Assembly (NCBI GenBank): GCA_020186115.1
Contig: WSYJ01000063.1
Location: 186,001-250,000 of the forward strand
Source of the DNA: Histomonas meleagridis
Lineage: Eukaryota; Parabasalia; Tritrichomonadida; Dientamoebidae
Length of the DNA stretch: 64,000 nt
Direction: 5' to 3'
The notes under the pieces were generated by a model. That model saw only the letters and a list, made by a program, of their open reading frames with translations. It did no database searches and had not been told where the DNA came from. Each line of letters starts with the position of its first letter. Positions within the stretch are counted from its first letter, which is position 1. Below, one piece after another: positions 40,496 to 52,081 of this stretch. The translations under genes and the position numbers were made by a program.

Positions 40496-41689
40496 ATGAA
40501 AACAAATGAAAGAAAAAACAGAAAAATGTTTTTATTTTTGTTATATTTTTCACAAAATCTTATGAAATATTTCATAAAGATAATTCAACACTTTCAATCA
40601 CAAATTCAAATGATTTTATTGATATTGATCAGTATCAAAATAACACAAAATTTATAACTATGAGTGAAAATATTTATTCAATTCCAAGTGATTCATTTTC
40701 AGGATGGCATTCAGTTGTTTCCGTTAATTTTGGTAATTCAGTATCAAATATTGGAGGTTCTGTGTTTTCGTCATGTTCTAATTTGGTTACGATTATAATT
40801 GGAGAAAAGTGTTACAGAAATTGGAGGTTCAGCATTTACATTGTGTTCATCAATCAAAAACATTACAATTCCAAATTCAGTTACAACAATTGGCGGTGGA
40901 GCGTTTTCATTCTGTTCTAATTTAAGGATATTAATCCTTGGATATGGAATCAGAGAAATTGGAGATTCAGCATTTGGGGATTGTAATAAACTTCGATGTA
41001 TATATTATTATGGAGACAAAGAACCAGAAATTGGTGAAGGTGCATTTTATAATGTATCAACAAGTGTTATCACATATTCAACATATGTAGGAAATAAATT
41101 TGGACATTTAGATGTTGTTAGCGAATCCACAGAAAGAATATGCGAACCACTTGCAACACATTCATTTAGTCAATCAAATACATTTTCTAATTCGAATACA
41201 TTTACTGGATCACTTCAAAGTGATATTTCATTATCATTATCATTTTCATATACATTAACAGTTACATTATCAATTACACATTCATTAACTATTTATGAAA
41301 CACAAACGAAAACATTTTCATTATATATAAATAATTCGACATTTTCATATATTGAAACAGAATTTATTTATTACAATTACACGATTGTTATTTATTCGAC
41401 TTATTATAATTATTATTCCAATTTCTTTACAATGTTTTACACTTCTAATGAAAATTCACCAAATGGAATTACGACAAATGCTTTGATTGGAATTATTTGC
41501 GGATCATTTGCATTTGTTTTGATCATTGTTGGAATTGTTATATTTTTAGTGAGAAGTAATAATAAGAAAGAAAAATCGAAATCAAAGTTACAATTTAAGG
41601 ACACGACAACATCAAGTACAAAGCAAATCGAAGAAGTAAATAGTTTAGTTGAAGATATTGTGAAAGAAGATGAAGACAATTGGCTATGA
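40496..41689 (+). pseudogene. BspA-like LRR surface protein, frameshifted copy
   Basis: Starts MKTNERKNRK (ATG 40496), slips one base in an A-run near 40526, continues FVIFFTKSYEIFHKDN with the shared ectodomain, and slips again near 40806 where one extra A stands in GGAGAAAAG. The LRR_5-type repeats (IGGSVFSSCSNLVTIIIG, IPNSVTTIGGGAFSFCSNL), the Ser/Phe/Asn stalk and a transmembrane segment (ALIGIICGSFAFVLIIVGIV) follow. The tail is Lys/Ser/Glu-rich and unlike that of the second copy. Both lesions are in homopolymers, so assembly errors must be excluded before calling it dead. Confidence 0.8.
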
Positions 41690-42395
41690 ATAAAATATGT
41701 AACAATGAAAATTTTTTAATTTAATTTTTATACAAAATTATTTTGTTGTTGTATAAAATAAAATGAAATCATATTAACGATATTATCATTTTGACTTTTT
41801 AATGTTTTTTTTTACATTGTTTTAATAAGAAATTTTGAATTTTGAAGATGTATAACTGTCTTTAGATATAACAAGGGAATATTGTTTGAACACCGATTAA
41901 ATTTGAATTATGATTACATTTACATTAAATGTTAGCACTTTTTGAATGAAATTTGATGAATTTTACTTGGATTGATATATCATAAAATCAGAAAATATTT
42001 TCTAATTTGTAGATACATTAAAGGATTATGTGCATCAAGCTTTTTTTACAGAATAATAGACTTAAAATCTAAAATAAAAGAATAATTAATGTATTATAAA
42101 AGAATGAATTTTCATTATGACAAAAACGATATAAACAGACAAAAGACACATCAAATTAAAGCACAAATACAGCTCTATAACATACGTTCATCATGTTATT
42201 CAAAAGTGTCTTCATAATGTTTTAAAGTCGTTCCTTTGATTGTCATTCTAAAATGTGAATTCAAATATCTCTAAGTTGATGTGAAAAACTATAATTATAC
42301 AACAGGGGTTCTAACGTTTAACCGTGAGATTTTGAACTTTTGAGAAAGCCGATGTATATTTGGTGAAGGCCTAGAAGTATATTACAAGCTGAAGC
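41690..42395. other. Intergenic region between BspA copies
   Basis: About 700 bp, AT-rich; nothing recognised. Confidence 0.35.
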
Positions 42396-44291
42396 ATGAG
42401 AATCTTTTATTTGTTCAGCATTCTGCTCATGACAAAGCGATTCAGAAACGATATAAAGCTTATTACACCCTATATCATTCAAAAAGAAATATTACAAATA
42501 CAAAAAGACAAAAGCAAAGAAGGAATGACTTACCAATGTGATAGAGAAGTTTTAAATAATGAAATTATGACCAAAAAATTTAAAAGATTTAACAATAATT
42601 ATTATAAAGTTTTGATCAGAAACTTATACTTAAATTCAAGGCTTAACAACAAATCTACAGTACTGACACATCATGATTTTAATAACAAACAAAATTTTCA
42701 AAGAACATATTTTTCAAGCATTTTGAAAGAAGACTTTGAAATCAAGATATTTGTTAATAACGGCATACTTGAGGAAGCTTTGAACAAATGTTATGAATAT
42801 ATATCTTCTATAAAACGTGAATTTTCACATTTTTTGATGATGCGAAACGACAACGAAGAAGGACCAAATATTTTCAATGTTTTACTTCATTTAACCTTCA
42901 TTTTTTCAATGACATTTTCGGTTATATATATCAAATTTTATCAGAAAAACACAATTTTAGTTCAGAAAATATTGACGACCAAATATATATTGAAAGCAAA
43001 AGATCAGAAAAAAATTGAAAATATTTTCATTCTCATTTCTGTTATATTTTTCACAAAATCTTATGAAATATTTCATAAAGATAATTCAACACTTTCAATC
43101 ACAAATTCAAATGATTTTATTGATATTGATCAGTATCAAAATAACACAAAATTTATAACTATGAGTGAAAATATTTATTCAATTCCAAGTGATTCATTTT
43201 CAGGATGGCATTCAGTTGTTTCCGTTAATTTTGGTAATTCAGTATCAAATATTGGAGGTTCTGTGTTTTCGTCATGTTCTAATTTGGTTACGATTATAAT
43301 TGGAGAAAGTGTTACAGAAATTGGAGGTTCAGCATTTTCATTGTGTTCATCAATCAAAAACATTACAATTCCAAATTCAGTTACAACAATTGGCGGTGGA
43401 GCGTTTTCATTCTGTTCTAATTTAAGGATATTAATCCTTGGATATGGAATCAGAGAAATTGGAGATTCAGCATTTGGGGATTGTAATAAACTTCGATGTA
43501 TATATTATTATGGAGACAAAGAACCAGAAATTGGTGAAGGTGCATTTTATAATGTATCAACAAGTGTTATCACATATTCAACATATGTAGGAAATAAATT
43601 TGGACATTTAGATGTTGTTAGCGAATCCACAGAAAGAATATGCGAACCACTTGCAACACATTCATTTAGTCAATCAAATACATTTTCTAATTCGAATACA
43701 TATGCACAGTCAGATTCAAGATCATCCCCAGAATTATATTCATTTAGTCAATCAAATACATTTTCTAATTCGAATACATTTACTGGATCACTTCAAAGTG
43801 ATATTTCATTATCATTATCATTTTCATATACATTAACAGTTACATTATCAATTACACATTCATTAACTATTTATGAAACACAAACGAAAACATTTTCATT
43901 ATATATAAATAATTCGACATTTTCATATATTGAAACAGAATTTATTTATTACAATTACACGATTGTTATTTATTCGACTTATTATAATTATTATTCCAAT
44001 TTCTTTACAATGTTTTACACTGATAATAATAATCAAAATAACGATAATAAAACAACAATTATCATCATTTCTGTTTGTGTAATCGTTATAGTAATAGTAA
44101 TTATCATATTATTAATTATATTATTGACACATATTCGAAATAAAAAAGAAGAAATTTATGAAAATGATAAATCAGAACAAAATGAAAACGAAACGACAAA
44201 TACATTTACTACGGGAATAAGTAACATAAATATTGAAGAAGATCCATTTGCTGAAGATTTTCAAGAAGAAAAATTTATTGAACAAATATAA
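42396..44291 (+). CDS. BspA-like LRR surface protein
   Basis: 631 residues. The core has a membrane-entry segment (IENIFILISVIFFTKSYEIF, about 209-230), LRR_5/TpLRR repeats at about 265-400, a stalk with two SFSQSNTFSNSNT blocks, a transmembrane helix near 553-578 and a tail ending NIEEDPFAEDFQEEKFIEQI. BspA-like proteins are trichomonad surface proteins linked to adhesion. Paralogues start with MKT-type signal peptides at the position of residue ~200 here, where this copy has TTG (in ATTG) instead of ATG. The 200-residue open extension upstream is lysine- and asparagine-rich with one hydrophobic segment, and its reality is unsure. The stop is TAA. Confidence 0.78.
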   Translation: MRIFYLFSILLMTKRFRNDIKLITPYIIQKEILQIQKDKSKEGMTYQCDREVLNNEIMTKKFKRFNNNYYKVLIRNLYLNSRLNNKSTVLTHHDFNNKQNFQRTYFSSILKEDFEIKIFVNNGILEEALNKCYEYISSIKREFSHFLMMRNDNEEGPNIFNVLLHLTFIFSMTFSVIYIKFYQKNTILVQKILTTKYILKAKDQKKIENIFILISVIFFTKSYEIFHKDNSTLSITNSNDFIDIDQYQNNTKFITMSENIYSIPSDSFSGWHSVVSVNFGNSVSNIGGSVFSSCSNLVTIIIGESVTEIGGSAFSLCSSIKNITIPNSVTTIGGGAFSFCSNLRILILGYGIREIGDSAFGDCNKLRCIYYYGDKEPEIGEGAFYNVSTSVITYSTYVGNKFGHLDVVSESTERICEPLATHSFSQSNTFSNSNTYAQSDSRSSPELYSFSQSNTFSNSNTFTGSLQSDISLSLSFSYTLTVTLSITHSLTIYETQTKTFSLYINNSTFSYIETEFIYYNYTIVIYSTYYNYYSNFFTMFYTDNNNQNNDNKTTIIIISVCVIVIVIVIIILLIILLTHIRNKKEEIYENDKSEQNENETTNTFTTGISNINIEEDPFAEDFQEEKFIEQI

Positions 44292-44499
44292 TTTTCAATA
44301 TTATATATTTGTAAATTTTGTAATGATAATTATAAATATTATATGAATCTTATGAAATCAAATTTTTAGATGATACATAACATTAATGCATTGCATATGA
44401 ATTTGATGTCATCAATAATTGATTAAACATTTTGAAATATAATTTTATAAAGAATGAAGAATTAAAATATGTAGTGACACGCACAAAAAGAAAATATCT

Positions 44500-45850
44500 T
44501 GTTTGTCTTCAAAACAAATTGATTCAATTATTTTGTGCTATAACATAAACTGGAGGTGTATCATGTAATATATTTCATAAATCGCATAAAGGAATATATT
44601 TAGAATTAAAATCGTCACCACTCCTAAAAGATATTAACACAATCATGAAAAACAAGTTTGAATAAAGGCACGCTTATGCTTTCATTAGTCATAACTCGTG
44701 TTTGTGCTACAGAAGCTTCACTAAAATATTCCGCTGCATTTGTACCAAATTCTATAAAAAATAATTACAATAAGGAATTGCTAGATCTCTACCATCTTTC
44801 CTTAAAACAACAAGTTTTCCATGTTCATTTTCATGGAAATATTGTAAAAAATTAAAACGATTTTGTATTGATTCTTTTCTTGTTTGTAGATGATAACATT
44901 CAAATAATATTGTACATGCTGCACCATCAATAAATTTAATTTTGCAACTTCTAAATCATAATCTTCTTTAGCATACTTAAGTATTTGTTTATCACAAGTA
45001 TCAATTTTTTGTCCGGGATTTGTTAAATTATTAACAGAACCAATTAATATTAATTGATTTGTTGAATTCACAACAATATCATCAGGATATACAAAAGGCC
45101 AATTAGCATTCCAATCCATCCATTTTTTTTTTCATGATATTCTGGATTACCTGTGATTTGATAAGAATCATATACAGATGTTAATAAGCTTGTCTTATTA
45201 TAAACATAATCAAGATTTAATCTTATCGAACCAAAATCCATAATATGATCAAATCCTAAACCGATAATTAATAGTTCTCGACAAATAAAATCAAATTCTT
45301 TAATTTGTCATTCGGTATATAACTTTTAAATTTCCAAAAGGATTTTCAAAAAAAAAAAAAAAATTCATTTTTTCATTCGTATTTATAAGAAATATTTTTT
45401 CTGAGATAAAAAATAAAATATCTTCTCTTTGTGCTTCAAAATAGTTTCATTGGATAAACGTGATAACAAACAAATTAATGATGGACCAAAATCAAATTCA
45501 TTAATCTTTTCTACAAATATTGGTATAAATTTATCTACATATTTCAATACATTTAAAGTAAATTTTTTGAAATTCTTGATAAGCTGCAGTACGATTCTTA
45601 TCCCAAGAATCATGAAATCGAATATTTATGTTTGGATTATTTTATACTTTCTCTGTATATGGTACACCTATACCTTTTTCTTGTGTAGTCTTTCGATAGC
45701 GCTTTGCCATTGTTACATGATTACCTTTTAAGAAAAGCATCATTAAATTTCGTGCATGAATTTTCATGCCCTTTCGCATGCCTGAACATCGAACAGAAAT
45801 ATGACCAGCGTCATCATTTGATAAAAACACATGACTAATTCAATCCAATT
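44500..45850 (-). pseudogene. Degraded gene of unknown function
   Basis: A chain of coherent protein fragments in shifting frames on the minus strand. In order: MKIHARNLMMLFLKGNHVTM (45642-45830), NNPNINIRFHDSWDKNRTAA (about 45575-45640), VDKFIPIFVEKINEFDFGPS (45383-45613), LGFDHIMDFGSIRLNLDYVY (about 45150-45300), MDWNANWPFVYPDDIVVNST (44802-45119) and IEFGTNAAEYFSEASVAQTR (about 44640-44755). The non-random composition and one orientation show a former gene of at least 440 codons with several indels and stops. I do not recognise the family. Confidence 0.55.
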
Positions 45851-45956
45851 GAACACATGATCAGATCAGATAATAAAAAATAAATTTTATTTTTCATCTA
45901 AATAATTATTAATAATTTTATTTCAGCATTTTTGTTGAGTTGTATAAGAATGTATT

Positions 45957-46826
45957 ATGATATTTTCTTATAACTTTCATCTTTTTTCTCTAACTTCTCA
46001 AGAATCATATTACCTTTTAGAAAAAATGTTTGATCAAGGAATGATTGATGAAACAGAATTAACCAAAAAAAGTTGTTTATATTTCGCACAACATATGAAA
46101 AAAAATGAAATCAACTTATTAACTATTGGTTGGAACAATAAAGATGATATTAAATCTAATCAGTTTAATGAATCTTTTCTAAAAAATTATGAAGAACTTT
46201 CAAAAAACAATTGGACACTTCATAAGCAATTAATCAAAGAAGGAGTTAATCCGAATGAAATTGCGAAAATAATTCGAAATGATGAAATAGAAAAACTTCA
46301 AGAAATATCATCACAAAATGATTTTAATTTTAATCAAACAATTGAACCATCACTTTATGAAAGATGTTCATTTATTAATAAAAACATTGTTTCATTACTT
46401 GATTATGCAGCATTTTTTGGATCAGTTAAATGTTTTAAATATTTACTTATGAATGGCGCAAAAGTAAATAACACAGGTAAATATGCGATTGCTAGTGGAA
46501 ATATAGAAATCATTCATTTATGTGAACAACATCATTCATCATTTTATGATTCATATGAAGCAGCTATTGAATTTCATCGATATGATATCTTTAAATATCT
46601 TTACGAAAATAAAATTGTTAAAACTAAGTATTTAAATTTTTTATATAAACAATGTATTGTAAATAATTCATATGAAATTTTTTCATATTTGCTTGATAAA
46701 GAAGGATTGAAATTAGAAGCTTTCATATATGAATTGTCATCAACTGGAAATTTATATATAATAAAATGTTTTTTTGAAGAATATCAATTACCAAATGATA
46801 TATTTGTTTCTTGTGCAAGCTCATGA
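45957..46826 (+). CDS. DUF3447/ankyrin protein, 5'-truncated
   Basis: 289 residues. It carries the trichomonad DUF3447-type block: LHKQLIKEGVNPNEIAKIIR, KLQEISSQNDFNFNQ, LLDYAAFFGSVKCFKYLLMN and SGNIEIIHLCEQHHSSF. It corresponds to residues ~125-380 of the paralogue at 52082; the first ~100 residues are missing. A TGA at 46824 replaces a codon in SSPGNIEL, and the frame continues NIELIKYFLLRKIDVNV before another stop. The ankyrin array at 46964-48338 belongs to the same locus. Probably a pseudogene. Confidence 0.7.
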   Translation: MIFSYNFHLFSLTSQESYYLLEKMFDQGMIDETELTKKSCLYFAQHMKKNEINLLTIGWNNKDDIKSNQFNESFLKNYEELSKNNWTLHKQLIKEGVNPNEIAKIIRNDEIEKLQEISSQNDFNFNQTIEPSLYERCSFINKNIVSLLDYAAFFGSVKCFKYLLMNGAKVNNTGKYAIASGNIEIIHLCEQHHSSFYDSYEAAIEFHRYDIFKYLYENKIVKTKYLNFLYKQCIVNNSYEIFSYLLDKEGLKLEAFIYELSSTGNLYIIKCFFEEYQLPNDIFVSCASS

Positions 46827-46963
46827 AATATTGAACTTATTAAATATTTTCTTCTTAGAAAAATTGATGTTAATGTATGTAATGTCTCTTTGAAAAATTA
46901 GGAAATTGTTTATGTTTCATTATGTTTCATATGAGTATTTGGTGAATATTTTAGTTTTTTGAC

Positions 46964-48338
46964 ACAGCTTTGTTTCTAGCATCTGAAAATAAACATTTAG
47001 ATATCATTAAATTACTTGTTGAACAAAAAGGAATTGATATTAATGCAAAAAATATTTATTTGTTTTATTTAAAATATTTTTTATTAATTTTTTATTTCAA
47101 AACAATATTTGGAAATGACTTAAATTATTTAGAACAGCACTTATATCTGCATCTAGAAATGGTCATATAGAAATAGTTAAATTGCTTCTTGAACAAAAAG
47201 GAATTAAAATTAATGCTAAAGATATTTATTTGTTTTATTTAAATTTTATTTTAATAATTTTATATTTCAAAATAATATTTGGAAATTATTTAAATTATTT
47301 GAAACAGCACTTATTTTAGCATCTTGGAATGGTCATACAGAAATAGTTAAATTACTTCTTAAACAAAAAGGAATTAAAATTAATGCTAAAGATATTTATT
47401 TGTTTTATTTAAAATATTTTTTAATAATTTTATGATATTTCAAAATAATATTTGGAAATTATTTAAATTATCTAATACAGCACTTATTTTAGCATCTTGG
47501 AATGGTCATACAGAAATAGTCAAACTACTTCTTGAACAAGAAGGAATTAAAATTAATGTTAAAAATAAAATTTATTTTAATAATTTGATATTTTAAAATA
47601 AATCATGGAAATTACTTAAATTATTTGATACAGCACTCACAGAAGCATCTAGATATGGTAACATAGCAATTGTTAAATTATTTCTTGAACAAAAAGGAAT
47701 TAAAATTAATGTTAAAAACAAAATTTATTTTAATAATTTGATATTTCAAAATAATATTTGGAAATTATTTAACATATTTAATTCAGCACTTATGTGGGCG
47801 TCTTGGAATGGTCATACAGAAATAGTTAAATTACTTCTTGAACAAAAAGGAATTAAAATTAATGTTAAAGATAAAACTTATTTTAATAATTTGAGATTTT
47901 TAAATAATACATAGAAATTACTTAAATTATTTGAAACAGTACTTATGAAAGCATCTAAAAATGGTAACATAGAAATTGTTAAATTATTTCTTGAACAAGA
48001 AGGAATTGATATTAATGATAAAGATATTTATTTGTTTTGTTTAATTTTTATTTTTAAAATTTTATATTTCAAAGTAATATTTGGATATTATTTCAATGAT
48101 ATAATACTGCACTTATATTTGCATCTAAACATGGTCATACAGAAATAGTTAAATTACTTCTTGAACAAGAAGGAATTGATATTAATGATAAAGATATTTA
48201 TTTGTTTTATTTAATATTTATTTTAATAATTTAAAATTTCAAAATAATATTTGGAAATTATTTAAATTATTTAGAACAGCACTTTTTTGGGCATCTTTAT
48301 ATGGTCATACAGAAATAATTAAATTACTTCAGAATTAA
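46964..48338 (+). repeat. Ankyrin units separated by AT-rich spacers, plus array A
   Basis: Nine ankyrin units (e.g. GHTEIVKLLLEQ plus EGIDINDK), none with an internal stop, ending TEIIKLLQN and TAA at 48336. Hand-counted spacers are 83, 83, 86, 66, 66, 66, 83 and 83 nt. The 83/86 nt type shifts the frame. The 66 nt type is in frame and can be read NKIYFNNLIFQNNIWKLFKL, but two of three copies carry TAA or TAG. Units differ by substitutions only. Confidence 0.75.
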
Positions 48339-50408
48339 TTTGATCTTAATAAATGAAAAACATTAGTATATTTTCTCTCAAAGCACAATAATTGGCTTTG
48401 AGAGCAATACTTTGACTCAATGGTGGTTGCCTATGAAACAACAAAATTTATAACTTTAAAAAAATATTTATGTCATTGATTATATATGTTTATTTTGTGA
48501 CCATTTTATTTTTCTGTGTTGGGATTTTTTATGAAGTAATAGTTTAAACGGTTTCTCGAATCATTTCTTCATAAAGAATCTGAATAAAAACATATTACCA
48601 ATGTTCGGAGGCATGCCTCAAAATGATAATTACATTGTAGATGCTGCTCTTTGATAATTTTATCAAAATCTTTTGACATGATTAGAAACTACTCAATATC
48701 ATTGGATTATTTTGACTTTGAACCAGGCTTGGGCAATGTTGAAAATTAAATTGGCCAATTTTATTTAAATAACCGCATTGAAAATTGACCATTTTTAATT
48801 GAAATTTGCCAACATTGCCTGCTTTGAACAGACTTACTTAATTTTTTTCGTTTGCTTAAACTATATTTTTTAAAATCATTTTTTTTTTACTTTGTTTAAT
48901 TGTAGTTCAGGATTTTAATTCTCTTTTTGAGAATTGATGATTCACTGTCTTTTGTTATATTATATCGTTTACTCTGCATTATTCAGATTTTGGGGTATCC
49001 CATCAAACCTTTACAAAAGTGACATTCGGGGCTAAGTCCTAATGCTCAGCAAGATAATTGAATTATCGAACTCAACAAAAAGATATTCAAAAAAAAAATG
49101 TTCATTCAAATAGCTATCAAAACATTAAAAAGTTCCTCGACCAACTGAGCTCATTAATATTGATCAATATTAAAAGATATCTTTTATAATTTATTGATTC
49201 ATTTTGTTTAGAATTAAGCTATAAAACATTTCTTTTTGTGATTCGATACATTATTGTCTTTGTTGTTCATATCTTTGTTATCCTTATTGATGATGAAAGG
49301 GCGTTTAAAGACGTTATGCAATTTCACATACACAAACACATCAGTTCTGGCCCTTTGATATCATTATAAAATTATAAAGATATCATGACTCCAATCAAAA
49401 CCTATTCGAAAAATTTTTTAAGATTTATTCAGAAGGGAACAAGCGAAAGCGTTTTGAACTCCACAACTTTAATATTACACCAAACTCAAAATATAAGCAT
49501 TATGTAGTGGCACAAATTTCATATTAAGGTTTGGTTAAAATCGCTCTTACCAATTTTCTGGAATGCAATTTTTCAGTAAATCAGCTGTTTTGCAAGTTGA
49601 TTTTCAAATTTTCAATTTTTATTTGAATGAATTATAGTTATTAATAAATGAAATATGTATAATAAATATAAGCTTATAAAATTGTGTTTAATTATATTTG
49701 GTCCGATGTTATATCATATTTGTATAATGATATAAATTTATATCTAGATTAAAAAAAAATATTTTCACGGTAACAAAAAATCAATGATGCCGAAAAAAAT
49801 TCAATTTATTATTAATTTTCTTTTAAACAGAAAATAATAAACATTTTATATCACCAGTTTGAATTTTAAGATATTTTTATTTTTCAATATGTCAAATAAT
49901 TTGACTCAAATTCAAAATTTTTTCGTTTTATCATAATTATAATTAAGTTTTCAAGAATTTCGTCTAAATCAAAAATTACATTAAAATGAATGTAGACTAA
50001 CATATATAAGAATGGAAGGATTTAAATATATATTTTAAGAATCTTCAATTTTTCGAGATCATTCAATTCTTGATAAATTCATAAAATTCATAAAATAAAA
50101 ACAAAAACAAAATGTTATATAATTTTGAGAGATAAAAAGATAATAAATTCCATGTTATATTTCAAATCACATGTCATACAAAAACTCGTTTTTCTCAAAA
50201 CTGGAAGCCAGAAATTTCTTAAAAATCTGTATACTACTAAAACAGATCGTATAGATTTACATATCACGGAATAAAAAAAATTTGTAGAAGGAACTCTGAG
50301 GTGCTTCATTTAATGAAACTGTAATCATAAAAAATTGCCATTAAAAAGCTTTATGATCGATTAAATACATTTTAATCATTCTACATTTAAAAAGAAAATC
50401 AAAACCAT
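48339..50408. other. Long intergenic region
   Basis: About 2 kb of AT-rich DNA without a credible gene. A foldback element at 48716-48831 is its only clear structure. Confidence 0.4.
48716..48831. repeat. Small foldback element
   Basis: Imperfect inverted arms of about 45 nt: GGGCAATGTTG...TTGGCCAATTTT on the left and AAAATTGACC...CAACATTGCC on the right, with a loop of about 10-15 nt. It is shaped like a miniature inverted-repeat element; no target duplication is evident. Confidence 0.55.
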
Positions 50409-51002
50409 ATGGCATATGGAAATGATCCAATAGAAAAATACTTTATTGATCATTATGAAGAACTTTCAAAGAATGATTGGGAACTTCATAAGAAATTACT
50501 AAAAGAAGGAGTTAATCCAAATGAAATTGCGAAAATAATTCGAAATGATGATATAGAAAAACTTCAAGAAATATCATCACAAACAAATTTCTATTTTAAT
50601 CAAACAATTAAACCATCAATTTATGAAAGATGTTCATTTATTAATCAAGAAAATAATACATTAAATGATTATGCAGCATTTTTTTCTTCTGTTAAATGTT
50701 TTAAATATTTACTTATGAATGGTGCAAATATAAGTGAAAAAGATAAATATGCAATTGCAAGTGGAAACATTGAGATCATTCATTTATGTGAACAAAATGG
50801 TTCATCATTTGAATATGCATATGAAGCAGCAATTGAATTTCATCGAAATGATATCTTTCATTATCTTTATGAAAGTAAAATTGATGAAATTAATAATTTA
50901 GAAGAAATAGGAAAACTTTGTATTTTACATTAAAATTATGAAATATTTTCATTTTTACTTAAAGAAGGAATGAAAATCAATGATGATATAATGAAGAAGT
51001 AA
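50409..51002 (+). pseudogene. DUF3447/ankyrin fragment
   Basis: 174 residues open (MAYGNDPIEKYFIDHYEEL, then LHKKLLKEGVNPNEIAKIIR to IGKLCILH), a TAA at 50931, and 22 more codons in the same frame (NYEIFSFLLKEGMKINDDIM) to TAA 51000. It matches the middle of the 52082 gene and lacks both the N-terminal part and all ankyrin units. Confidence 0.75.
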
Positions 51003-51315
51003 TTATTGGAGGAATCCAAAATTTATTAACATTTTTAGTGAATGTTTAGTCGATAAAAAACAATGAATCTAAATATTTTGCACATTGCAAAACAGAAGAA
51101 GAAAACAAAAAGCATATTTTAAGACCATTCAATTTTTTTTAAAATAATTTCGAAGAATTTTCAAAGAATACTAAAAAATTGCCTTGGATTATAAGCATAT
51201 TGATTATGACTAAATGGGATACTTAATTTACCAAACATTGGTGATATTTCTATTGTTTAGTTTTTGTGTGTGATTATTCTTAAATTAATTGAATCTGGTT
51301 GAATGATTTTCTCAA

Positions 51316-51679
51316 TTATTTTAAAATATTTTCTGAATATTTTGGATAACACAGAAAGATGTTATTTTTATCTTTATCTTTCGTATTATCGACAATGCTT
51401 TTATTTTCATAATTTATATTAATCGATTTACAACCATCACATCTAATTGTAATGTAATATTTTCCGATGAAAAATTCTTGAATAATTTCTCTTGGAATTT
51501 GGTAAGTCAATGATTTTATATTTAGAAGTGATGTTTTGATATTGATCAATTTCATTAAAATCATTTAAATTTGTTATTATTAATTTTAAGTTATTATCAT
51601 AAAATATTTGAAAATAATTTGTGAAAAATATAACAAAAATGAGAACATAAAAATGTTTTTTCCTTTCTTTTGTTTTCAA
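51316..51679 (-). pseudogene. BspA-like N-terminal remnant
   Basis: Begins MKTKERKKHFYVLIFVIFF, the signal peptide typical of the local BspA-like family, then DNNLKLIITNLNDFNEIDQY. A frameshift near 51550 moves it to SLTYQIPREIIQEFFIGKYY and CDGCKSININYENKSI, after which the frame ends without LRRs. A truncated copy lying inside the ankyrin cluster. Confidence 0.6.
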
Positions 51680-52081
51680 TTCGTAGTTGGTCAGAAAATA
51701 GCGAACTCCAGAAAATCAATATACAGTTAATATGCAAACATCGTTATGTTTTTTATGCGCTACAAAAAATTTGGAAAACGATAGGTACACGAGCCATTTT
51801 CATGTACACTAATTCCGAGCTATAGTTTTACAAAACATTTGCTCGGGACGGTAAATTTTTAAAATCTTCACTTTTTCACTAGTTTGTCGGACAATTAGAG
51901 GAAAAATGTTTATATATAAATCAATAAAAATATATACTTTTAATTGGTGATAATAATAAGCCCACTTTTATTATTTTATTTCATTTATAAAGCAAGATAT
52001 TTTCATTTTAGCTTGAACAATTCAACTTTTTGATTATTTATACAAATTTGAATTGATATATCCGTTATTAATATTTTCCAC

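Noticed and set aside
46869-46966. An intron GTATGT...GACACAG before the first ankyrin unit of plus array A
   Set aside because: Donor and acceptor phases do not match, and there is no ACTAAC branch point.
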